From: Branchiostoma belcheri
Lineage: Eukaryota; Chordata; Leptocardii; Amphioxiformes; Branchiostomatidae
Reading direction: 5' to 3'
Length of the DNA: 64,000 bases
NCBI RefSeq assembly: GCF_001625305.1
Contig: NW_017803713.1
Coordinates: 433,610 to 497,609 of the forward strand
The notes beneath the pieces are model-generated. The model was given only the letters and a program-made list of their open reading frames with translations. It was not told the origin of the DNA and did no database searches. The first letter of the stretch is position 1. Each line of letters opens with the position of its first letter. Shown piece after piece: positions 51,826 to 63,800 of this stretch. Both the position numbers and the translations under genes were made by a program.

Positions 51826-54800
51826 GTACTATAGTTTGCATTTGTATCCTTCTTCATGTTGCTGTTAAGGCGCGGCCACATTTCCAAACCCGGGGCCCGG
51901 CCGGGCAGTCGTATGGAACGAAAATTGTGATATAAGACAGCAAAACGAAAAAAAGGGAGAAAATTACTCATTGTCACTATTTGTGTATACTCTTAATACA
52001 AATTGTTTATTTTGCGTTCACGCAAACAACCCAGCCGGGCCCCGGCTTGAAAATGTGACCGTGGCCTGAGTCTCCTCAGGAGACAACTAGGTCTAGGGTC
52101 ACAATTTTTTTAGTTTTCTGAGTCAACATGTTGAGGTCATTCAAATGACAGCAGAAAACAAGAGTTGAAACACTAGTTAAAATGCTGGGGTCAGTTTGGG
52201 CCCCACATGACAACCCATAAACTTTTAGTATAATTCAATCAACACTGTTCCAATATCAGTAAGAAAGTATGAGAACAAACAAACTCATAGGAGGAATGTC
52301 GTTTTCGACAAGAAATGTCAAAATGGCACATATTTATATTCGCATGTGGTCAGTTTTGATCCATACAGTGGTTTGAGGATTAATGTAGAGTTTTATTTCC
52401 ATTATACCTTTATATTATAATTCAATCTTATTATAACTTAATTCGTTTAGTGCAAAGCGTCCCGTGATAATAACAAGACTTTGCCCATTGCAGTCTGGGA
52501 TCTTCCTGAGAGTTGTCCAACGAATGGTCAACTCAGTCTGCCCAATGACAAAACGTACGTGTTCCCAGCCGACGAGACCGTAAACTACGCCACGGCCCAG
52601 ACGAGGTGTTCCGCCGTGGGAGGAATGGTCGCCGTACCGCGGGACTCAAACGAGCAGGAGTATCTTGTGTTTTTCAAGAACTGTCTGAACCCGTAAGTAT
52701 TATGTTTTCCAGAGTCAAACACACCATACCACACGAACAATTCTTGTCCTGCTCGCTTTTTTTCACATAATATGTTTCCATAATTAATATTCGGATGTCT
52801 TAATCAGATCACAGATCGCTAACTTTTTGTCCTGTGGTGGCGTAGTTACTCCCAAAGGACTACCTGTTTAGCATTCCTCTCGAATGCTGTTAGAAGGCAC
52901 TTAAAACCCTATCTAGACCAGAGAGGGGGGCTAAAAGTGTCCGCGCAAACTTTGATGTAGGATAGCGTCAGAACGGCTCACTCTAGAACCACCAAACTTG
53001 GTGACTTTTCTTTACCCTCAACAGTACACCTTATCGGACTGATTAACCTGTACACCTGGGGTCCGCGCGGACCCCATAACAGTTTTTTGCTAATCTTAGA
53101 AATTATCAACATGCTACCAGCTGAATTGTTTTGCAAATTGATGTATGAACCTCTATGTCCACATTACATACAAAAATCATGCATTTTCAACTTTTCTTTT
53201 TTTTTTTGGTGAAGAAAAGAAAAGAAAAGGAGAAATACGAGGGGTGATCCAAAAGTTCTCGGTCTCACCCAGAAAACGTAATGGCAGAATTTTTTCTGTT
53301 TTTTAACATAGTCCCCTCTAATTTCAATGCACTTGGTCCAGCGCGGTTCCAGCTTTCCTTTCCCCTGGTGGAAGAAGGTTGGATCTTGAGCCCTTAAATT
53401 GGCCTCGACCACATTGATTACGTCATCATTACTATCAAAACGTTGACCACGTAAGTGGAACTTCAGTTTAGGAAAAAGGTAGAAGTCCGACGGTGCTAAG
53501 TCAGGTGAATAGGAAGGGTAGGGTAAGACTTTAAAGCGAAATTCGTTTCCTGCTGCCACTGACCCCTGTGCTGTGTGGACAGGTGCATTTTCAGCATGTC
53601 AACTCGGAGATTTTCTCTCGTTTTCTCTTTGATTGCTCGACTGCTGAAGTACTCAACTGTCGCAATCCTGTTACATAGTACTCCCCTTTGATGCTCTGCC
53701 TCCTTGCAGCTAGTCAATCATGATTACTCCCTAACTGGGAGGCCGAAAGCTTGTCAACTTGATGAAACTTGCCGGAAATTCTTGGTGGACTGAGAACCGT
53801 TCTGCATTCATTGTTTCCTCCGCTGCTTTGATTCGGATTGAAAGTGGTAAACCCAAGTGTCATCTTGGGTGACAAATGTTTTGAGGAAATTGACTGGATT
53901 GGACAGAATTCGTTCCTTGAAATGTCCAACCTGTTTAACATGTGATGTTCAGAAAACATTCTACGCACCCCTCATGCAGACAGTTTGCTCATCCCCAGGA
54001 TGGTCGACAAAACATTGTGAACTGAGCCACAACACAGGCCAAAAGACTCTGCTACATGTTGGACAGTCTCACATCTGTCTTTTACTGCTTAAGGCAGTCC
54101 TTCGGTTTCGAAGATGACGTCCCTCATTGTTGACTCTCTGTCTCTCTCACTCGATGTGTTCTTCGATGGCTGATTAGGCCGATTCTAGCTGCTAAGACGC
54201 GGCCGCATATCTCGCAGATGTGCTGTCCCTGCTGCTGAGCCGGCATGTGTCTTCTTGCTCTGCTGGTCTCCGCCCTCTGGTTGTAGCAGTCTGTGTACGA
54301 TTCGGTAGCTGTCGAGCATACCTGTCTCCAACTGTTTCTGTCAGCTGCTAGTCGTTCAAGACTTTGTGGCTCGATGCCACAGGACTTCAGGTTACTTTTC
54401 AAGCAGTCCTTGAACCTCTTGTGCTGGCCACCTACGGTGCGTTTGCCCGCGGAAAGCTCACCGTACAACATCTGCCTTGGTAGCCGGTTTTCAGGCATGC
54501 GGATCACATGCCCTACCCATCTGAGTTGCCTCTGCAGCAGTATGGCCGCTAGGGGCTCGATGTTGGCTCTACGTCGGATCTCTGTGTGAGGAACTTTATG
54601 CCACCACTTGAGTCCCAATATCTTCTGTAGGCAACGGATGTGGAACTGTTCTAATGTGCGGATGTGGTGCCTGTATGGGGTCCATGTCTCACTCGCGTAG
54701 AGTAGAATGGAGAGGCATACCGCCCTATACACGGCGACTTTGGTCTTGACTAACAAGCTTCTGTTCAGAAAGACTTGTCTTTTACTACCATGCGATGGAT

Positions 54801-57800
54801 TGCCTCAACTGGATTGTCCATGGTGCTGATTTGTGGCATCCTGACATATGTTCATCTTTTGTGCTCACCTTGACGCGCTTAGAGCTAGCAACCCAGTTCT
54901 TTATAGTTTAATAAAAAGTGGAGTCATCACCAAGTGTCTTGACCATGTCTTCATGGATTCCTTAGGAGACATCCCTTTTTATCGATATACTTGATCACAG
55001 CACGAGCTTCTGTTGCGGCCATGTTGTGATTTTGCCCTCACCTCACCCATTTTCACGGGGCGTCACGTGCTTATTAATGAATATTAACATTTGCATTTCT
55101 GAGTGCTGTCATGTATGACGTCATAGTATACAGCTATACCAAAGAATACGCGTTTGACCTCTATTTTCTAGGTGAGGCCGAGAACTTTTGGATCACCCCT
55201 CGTACCCAATTTTTAATCCCTATTCAGACTGAAGGGGCTATTGAGGCCCAACTTTGATCTTTCTTAGCGCTTAAACGGCTTGCTCTAGAAGCATCAAAAT
55301 TGGTGACCTTTCCTAAAATGTATCTGAGAAAAAGATGATATTAGCTTAGTACTAGTAAGTTAATGTTTTTTGTGTTGCCATGGCAACGGGTTTCTGACAG
55401 GCAGTTTTCTTTTTAAATATCAGAAATTTTGGTTTAAACAAACAAAAATTCTGGGTTTCATATCATATTCCACTTCCTTTTTAACATTCATGACATCTTA
55501 CATAATTAAAGAAAATCATTTAATACTCATAGAATATGCTAATTTGATGACGTCATCACTCAAAATCCAATATGTCGGATCGTATTATTAGCTATGACGT
55601 CATATGACGTCATAAGTACACCAAAGTTGTCAAAATTTAATTCTATTATTACACCACTCTATGAAAATTTGGTGGCCATACGATAAGTGCATAAAAACAT
55701 ATAAAAACGGAAATAATGTTTTGTATAAGAACGCCAGTGTATCCATTACGATCGAAAGCCGACTGGGGTCCGCGCGGACCCCAAAAGAAAATCAGATATA
55801 GTTTTTTTTATAAATGGTAGAAACCGAGTTTAAATTTTCTGCACTGTATTGAGGGACAACTTTGTGGGTGACAATTACCTAAAATTTCAGAAAAAAAGAT
55901 ATTACAGAATATATAGTGCTGGGATCCACCCGCACCCCAGGTGTACTGTTTAGGGTTAAAATATTGTTGGCAAGAATAAGATAATGGTATTTAGTGTTGC
56001 CATGGCAACGGGTTTCTGACAGGCATTTTTTTGGTAAATTTAGGTATTTTTGTTTACTGAAAGCCCGGTGTAGATAGGGTTACGATTAGTTAGTTAAGTC
56101 CATCATCAGATGACGCATTGGGCGGTGCCCATTTCCGTTTCAGTAGCCCCGGACAACACAATAGTACAATCACTACAGCAGGGTGCTAGACAACTGGTAG
56201 TGGTGTGTTCCAATCCCATATACTTTCTTAAATGCTGAGTGCAAAGTAGATTAAAGCTGTGTATACCCATGGAGGTAAAAAATTACTTCCATGGTATACC
56301 ATATTTAAATTCTTTGGTATGACTCCATAGGGGATCAAACGTTTAAACTCACGATCTACCGAATTCAATGCAAGCGCTTGGCTATTGCACCGGCTATTGC
56401 ACCTTTATTACCTCCATGACAAATGTAGGTATTGTTTTTGGTGCGTCTGTCTGTCTGTTTGTCTGTGTGTTTCCACAACTTTGTAGTCAGCATAACTTCA
56501 GAAAGCCTTTATGGAATGTGATGATATTTGGTATGTTGATAGGTCTTAAGAGGACAACGGTCAAGGTCAAAAATGGGCCTCCTGGTGGCCGACCTTGGTA
56601 CTGCAGCAAAACTTCCGGTTTTTGTATCTTCTGTCATGGACATGCTATGGTCTTGACATTTTGGTGACTGATAGTTTTTTCTGCCAGTAATAAGTAGTGT
56701 GGGTTTGATCCACCTAGCATATTGTTCTGGAACTGCAGGAAGGTTTCTGGGGAAACCTTTCAGAACATCGAAGATAAATTCCCAAAGGAACAATGTATTT
56801 CTATGATTTTTGGTATGTGGTTATACGTAGCTTAGACAGGGCTCTACATTGAATGCAAATTATGTTAATGATGACTTCATTTACATAATTAATAAGGAAA
56901 TTCTGTGTTTTACATCATGGGGCTTTGATACATGTAATGTTTATAATCTATGGCAGGTGGAATATCACCAGGTACCAATTATGCAAATACAGACCTAATT
57001 GGCAATTAATCTGAAAATTCTATGACTCCTTCGTGGTAAAGATGGAAATTTCATACTAAGTTGGTACATGTGTAAGTTTATCAAAAGTCAACATCTCTGT
57101 GCATTTATTATGTTAATGTGGGGGTCATTTGCATAATTATAGAAGAAATTTACATGTCAAGCCAATATTTCATGGAGGTATGAGATCTTGGAACTCTTGT
57201 TAGACTTGAAAATACCTTATAAAAATTCATTCACTATGAAACATCGTAAGAAAGCACACGGTGTAAGAGGTAAATTTCACTTTCTCACTGATTGTATTTT
57301 ACAGAAATGCTAATTTCTACCTCGGATTCAGTAGACCGAGCGGGACGTGGGTCGACAGTCAGGGCACGGCGCTTGGGGAATTTACTGCCTGGGCGCCCAA
57401 TGAGCCCAATGAATCTTCAAAACTATGTTCTCATCTTGTGTATGGAAGTCAGTCCGACAGTACACGCCGAGACAAGTGGTCGGACGCAGGTTGTAGCAGT
57501 TCTTACAGATACATATGTGAAACAAGTAAGTTTGGTTGAACATTCGTCATTATTTCCAGCGTATTGCCTAGCTTGCTATCGATCACATTATTTCTTTTCC
57601 AACAGTTTAACAACACATGATATGATTATATAAAATATGGGGTTGAATACAAAAATACATATAAATTGAAGGTATTTCAAACACAAATACTTTTTTAATC
57701 AATCTTTCGACAAAGTTTGCAAAGCAAAGTTTCAGTTCATTGCACAAAGAAGCAATATTGTACAAAGACGCACCTAAGTTTACCAAGTTTAGTTTCTTCC

Positions 57801-60800
57801 TTTCAAAACGGGATACTTTTTTTTCAATAAACAGAGAAACACTTAAAACTTTGCCTTGTTATCACATTGTTTATTCAATAGTTTTACAGTATTTCGACAA
57901 AGTGTGTGAGGCAAACGACAATGCAGCCAGTAATCACATTGTTGGTCAATTGATTTGCATGAATCCGTACTTGCATGTTATATAAAGGTTATGGTCTGCG
58001 AGCACATGGAGAGAATATTCCAGAATATTTTCAACCTCCAATCTTCATCGTCAACGTCTAAATTTATTAAGAAATTTACAAATTTACTTAAAGATACCTT
58101 TCATGTATAAGAAATACTCTGGATTTACGCCCACAATAACATAAGGGTACATAAGTGCACAATTGAAGTCCTTCGTTCATAATCACAACATTCGAGTCTT
58201 CCAAAAGTTAAGGAAAACGTTTAGGTGCTTTGTCAGAATATATTTGACCGCGCTACTTATTTTTGCCAAAATTTGGTGAAAGACAAGTGAAAGACATAAC
58301 TAATTCATTATCTGTTTTGTTTTCTCTGTACTAATTATTTCTGACAGCTACAACCACCACGACAGCTGCTACAAGCACAGCGGCACCGTCAACAGCAGGG
58401 GCTGCTGTATCAACCACAACAGGTAGGGCCATCTTACCTGAATTTTGTAGTGAAATTTGTCCATGTATTAAACCCAACGTCATCACAACAAAAACATGTT
58501 CACCTTTCTTTATCATTGTTACCATTTTGTTTTGTTGCTTTGATATCGTTTATGTGTGAGAAGATGACCAGATAAGCATTTTATTACTTTTCCTAATCCT
58601 CAAAAGATAAATGTAAATAAAATAATTGTTCATTTAATTAAGCATTTAATTGTGCTGTATTTAAAAAAAATATTCAAATTAATTACAATACGTACTACAA
58701 GTTTTTATACTTCTGTTAGTGTCCTGCCCACCCCCACCCCCGCCCCGTATAATGGTACGGCCTAACAACTGGGTGGTTATCTGAATAACCACCCACTTTT
58801 TAGGTTATGGCCTGATAACTCATGGGAAATGGAGCCTTCTGATTGGTCGTCGGCTACTGGCTATATGATAATTTCATTATACAACTCATTTGGTTTAGTG
58901 CAAAGCGTCTGGTGAAAGTAACAATACCTTTCCTTACTGTAGGTTGGGATCTTCCTGAGAGTTGTCCAACGACTGGTTCCCTCAGTCTGCCCAATGACAA
59001 AACGTACGTGTCGCCATCCGACGAGAGCGTAAACTACGACACGGCCCAGACAAGGTGTGCCGCGGTGGGAGGAATGGTCGCCGTACCGCGGGACTCAAAC
59101 GAGCAGGAGTATCTTGTGTTTTTCAAGAACTGTCTAGACGCGTACGTATTGTGTTTTCCAAAGTCAAATACACTATATAGTACACGAACAATTCTTGTCC
59201 TACTCGAAGTTTTTGCACATTATGTTTCCGTAATTTGATCACAGAACACAGACCCCTGACTTTTTGCCCTGTGGCTATTTAGCGCTCCTCTCGATTGCTG
59301 CATGATAAACGGCACATAAGCTGAGTTAATAATAATAAGTCCCACATTAGGTGACGCATAGGGCCGTGCCAATCTCCGTTTCAGTAGCCCCGGGCAATAC
59401 AGCAGTGCAATCAATACAGCAGAGGGCTAGACCCTGGTACACTCTTTCCCAAATGCTGAGTGCTAGTGCTGGTATGACTCGGCCGGGGATCAAACTCACG
59501 ACCTACCGAATGCATGGCACGCACTGTACCCACTTCACCATTGCACCGGTACAATATGCTGTGAGACACATCTTACTACTTTATTAGACTTGAAAATACC
59601 TTATGAAACAACATTCACTATGAAAAATTCTATCAAAACAGCACACGGTGTAAGAGGTATAATATTTCATTTTCTCACTGATTATATTTTACAGAAATAG
59701 TAATTTTTGGGTCGGACTCAGTAGACCGAGCGGGACGTGGGTCGACAGCCAAGGCACGGCGCTCGGGGAATTTGCTGCCTGGGCTCCAGGGGAACCTGAT
59801 GAATCTTCAAAACTCTGTTCTCGTCTTATGTCTGCAAGTCATTCCGACAGTTCACGCAGAAACAAGTTGGCAGACACAACTTGCAGCTATTCAATGAGAT
59901 ACATATGTGAAACAAGTAAGTTTTGTTGAACATCCATCATCATTTCCAGTGTATTGCCTAGCTATCGATCACACTATTTTTTTCCAACAGTTTCACAACA
60001 CATGATATGATTATATAAAATATGAGGTTGATCAATACGAAAATACATATAAAATGAAGGTATTTCAAACACAATTGCTTTTTTAATCAAAGCAAATCAG
60101 AGTTTTAATTCATTGCACAAAGAGGCATATTGCTAATTGTACAAAGACGCACCTACGTTTACCAAGTTTAGTTTCTTCCTTACAAAACGGGATCCTTTTT
60201 TTTCAATAAACACTTAAAACTTTGCCTAGTTATCACATTGTTTATTCAATAGTTTTACAGTCTTTCGACAAAGTGTGCGAGGCAAACGACCATGCAGCTA
60301 GTAATCACATTGTTGGTCAATTGATTTGAATGGATACGTATTTGCAGATTATGGTTCGCGAGCACATGGAGAGAATATTACAGAATATTTTCAACCTCCA
60401 TTCTTTGTCGTCAACGTCTAAATTCATTAAGAAAATTTACAAATTCACTTAAGGATACTTTTCATATATGAGAAATACTCTGGATTTACCCCACTATAAC
60501 AAAAGGTACATGTTTTGAGCTGTTCGGTCATTTTGTGATCAATATTAGTGGAATTACCATGGATCGAATCTAACAACAAATATATTAGAACAATTTTGTT
60601 TATTTTACCATTGAACTTTTTTTGCAATGTTACAGTGGTAACATTGTATTGGCTGCCAACAGAAAGACGATGGGACTATACTATACTATACTATACTATA
60701 ATATACTATACTTTACTATACTATACCATAAACATTTTCGCATGAGGAACGTACGTTATGCTACGGTCACAACCCGCCGTACGTGCTTTTTGTCCGTACT

Positions 60801-63800
60801 TTTTTTGGGAGGCTACGTCTGCTACGTTTTTTTCTGAAAACGTAGGGAAGGAGTGGCGTCGACGCACGTCACTCGCACGTCAATCGCTCGGTTGCGCAAG
60901 GTGTAAGAGTGTGGTCTGCACGTTACGTCTGGCCGTGAGCGGTTGCGTGCATTGTACGTTGCGCAAGTGGTAAGTGAGTTGTACGTGCTTACAACGTACG
61001 ATCTCTGTGCGATTACAACTTTACCGTAAGGAGGCCGTACTCACACGTACAACTCACAACACTGGACTGTGCACGTCCGACCTAGCGCGCGGCTGCCGAC
61101 AATTACGTCCTAATTTCATCAGTTACAAACAAGCTTTCACCGCTTTGACGTTTTACATCAGTTGGGATGGCTAAAGGGGAAATTCTCACCAAGAAAAACA
61201 CTCGTTCATAGGTAGATGACCTCTTAGGTGTAATGGCCGCCATTTTTTATCTGACTCGGACAGTTTTTACTAGTATTCAGGATGAAAATAACCAAGATAG
61301 GCTATTCCCTGAAAACTAAATGGTATACAACATAACTTTACCAAAAGTGTTTATGACAGAATATTAGAGTGTACTAAGTCTTATGCTGCCCATAGCAACA
61401 CCAGTGACGTCATAAAATGACGTCATACATATTTAAGATATCCGCCATCTTGGATCATCAATGTTGAATTTTCAAAAATAGTTTTTTTTGGTGATAAAGC
61501 CTAAAATACATTGTAAACATACCAAATACCTTCATTTAAACCTTTTTTGGAAAAAGAAATGGAAGTATTGATGAAATTTTAAGGAAAATAACTGGTATAT
61601 ACCTGTTCTAATTATATGGTCCGCCATCTTGGATTTTGGCCAATGACGTCATCAAATTAGCATAAATTATGCATATTTAATGTAAAAATTTACATAAATT
61701 CATATGGGATGTTATTAATATTAGAAACCATGAGTAACTTGACATAAAACCCATAAAATTCTATTGTTGAAACAAAAATTACTAAATTTAGCAAAAAATG
61801 CCTGTCAGAAACCCGTTGCCATGGCAACACAAAAAATTACTATCTTATTCCAATGATAAAAAATTGTTGCCAACAATATTTTAGGAAAAGTCACCAAGTT
61901 TGGTCGTTCTAGCCCTAGCCATTCAGACGCTATGTGGCATCAAAGTTGGCGCGGGCACTTTTAGCCCCCCCCCCCCGGTCTAGATAGGGTTAACTAAGCT
62001 GGATCAGTCGATGTACTTTAACTAAGCTATGATAATACTCCGTTAACAGTGTGTGGTATGGTTTTTAGCATGATTTGGTCCGTATATCAAACTAATGAGG
62101 GTAGAAAAAATGTAGCACAATATAGATATCGACCAAATATCAGGCGCTACTCGCAGTAAGTGAAGGTTTCTACTTAGTTAAGTTTAGTTCTCTGTCTTGT
62201 TTAACCAAGTCTGCCCAAACAAATGATACTGTCTTGAATTTTAAAATGGTTGCAAGTATTATTTTGGATATCTAGCCATGCTGGCGTCGCTTAATGGTAT
62301 TCACTGAACTCAACATAAGAAATCTACTTGTTATAAAAATTCATCAATTGAACGTGAACGAGTTTAGATATTGACATTACTATTGTGGGTACTAGTCCTG
62401 ACGTTAAGAAAATTTCAGAGTAATATTTTGATATTAATTATAAAAGAATGGAAAAGTACTACACCGGGCTGATTAAGCATACAACATAGTTTACTCTCTT
62501 TTTGATTTGGACGCTTTCATAACATGTCATCTGATTTACGTTTCTTTTTGATACTAAATGGACTAATTTGCTAAGAGTGTGATATCTATGATTGTGTTGT
62601 AGAGACGTGCACTACTGTGGAGCCGTCGGTCGCGGGAAATGGTGACGTTGAGATTACCGCATCTTCCACTCATGATCACTGCTCTACGGAGAAAGCGGTT
62701 TTAAACTCTCAAGTCGGGGACCCTAACGTGGAACCCATATGGGCAGGAGCTTGGTGTGCTGGCGGGAACAATAATGACCAGTGGCTCCAGGTAAGATAAG
62801 CCAAACATACTAAAGAACGGGTTACTACTTTTTTTTTCAATTAGTCGGTATATGAATCATTAGAGCCGACACAACGTAGTAGCTGGTTACACTATGACAA
62901 ACTATGAACAACTGATCTGACCTACCTTTTTGCACATCCAGTAGCTACAAGCTAAACAACGCGTACAGCTAGATGTACAGCACCGTAATTGGGAGGACAT
63001 GCTCTACTCTAGGCACTAACACGACTTTCCTCAATTCATTCACGTGTAAATGATCATAGTACCTAGTACTCATGAGTACCTAGTAGGTTAGGTTAGGGAC
63101 GTCCCTCAGATAGGACGTTAAATGGAGGTCCCGTATTTGGGTGAGCCACACCCCACGCACGTTAAAGAACCCTTCGCACTTATTGAAAAAAAGGGGTCCT
63201 TCCCAGTGTGAGTGGTCCAAACCTTACAGCCTGGTCTTACGTATACGCAGCTTGTACTTACATGTACAAAACTGGTGTGTTACGCCTATAAAGGCGGTTT
63301 ACCGGTTATGCAAAACAAACAAACTCTACTCTACTCTAAGAGCTCACCCCCATAGCTTAAAATGCGACTGTCAAAAGAGTGATTAACATTTTTGTTGTCG
63401 AAGCTGTGAAATGTACACATACATGTACTATTAATACATTCATAATCTACATGGGCCTCGGTGTGTTGGCTGCATTGTTGCATAAATATTTCGTACAATA
63501 GGTTTTGTTGTGTCTCTGAATATAATATCCTACCAGTAATGTGTTAACCAACATATGCCTAACTCAGTAACAGACAGCAACACTAGATAAGATCCTTTAT
63601 CTCAAATATTGACGTAGCTACATATATAGCAAAATATGCTCAACAATATCTATACTTCTGTTTCCGTTATAACTTAGTGTCCAGGCAGTTTTTGTTGATA
63701 TTGGTGTGGCCAATAATGTTCGTTCGTTTTCAAATTATGTCCTAAAAAGGCCTGGTTGATATTTATTTCTCGTTCAACCAAGGTTGACCTGAATTCACCG

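Larger units (their letters stand above)
53238..55202 (-). mobile_element. Dead mariner transposon carrying a nested LINE fragment
   Basis: Inverted ends CGAGGGGTGATCCAAAAGTT and AACTTTTGGATCACCCCTCG extend over about 30 bp and are flanked by TA on both sides (53236-53237, 55203-55204). Without the 689-bp insert the element is about 1.27 kb, the usual mariner size. It lies in the intron of lectin domain 1. Confidence 0.93.

Noticed and set aside
53164-53559. Functional transposase gene
   Set aside because: Only the C-terminal part is open; upstream parts have stops and a LINE insertion, and the frame runs on into the terminal repeat.
60974-61174. Small coding frames in the ACGT-rich island
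   Set aside because: No splice link, no family resemblance, and composition driven by the ACGT words.
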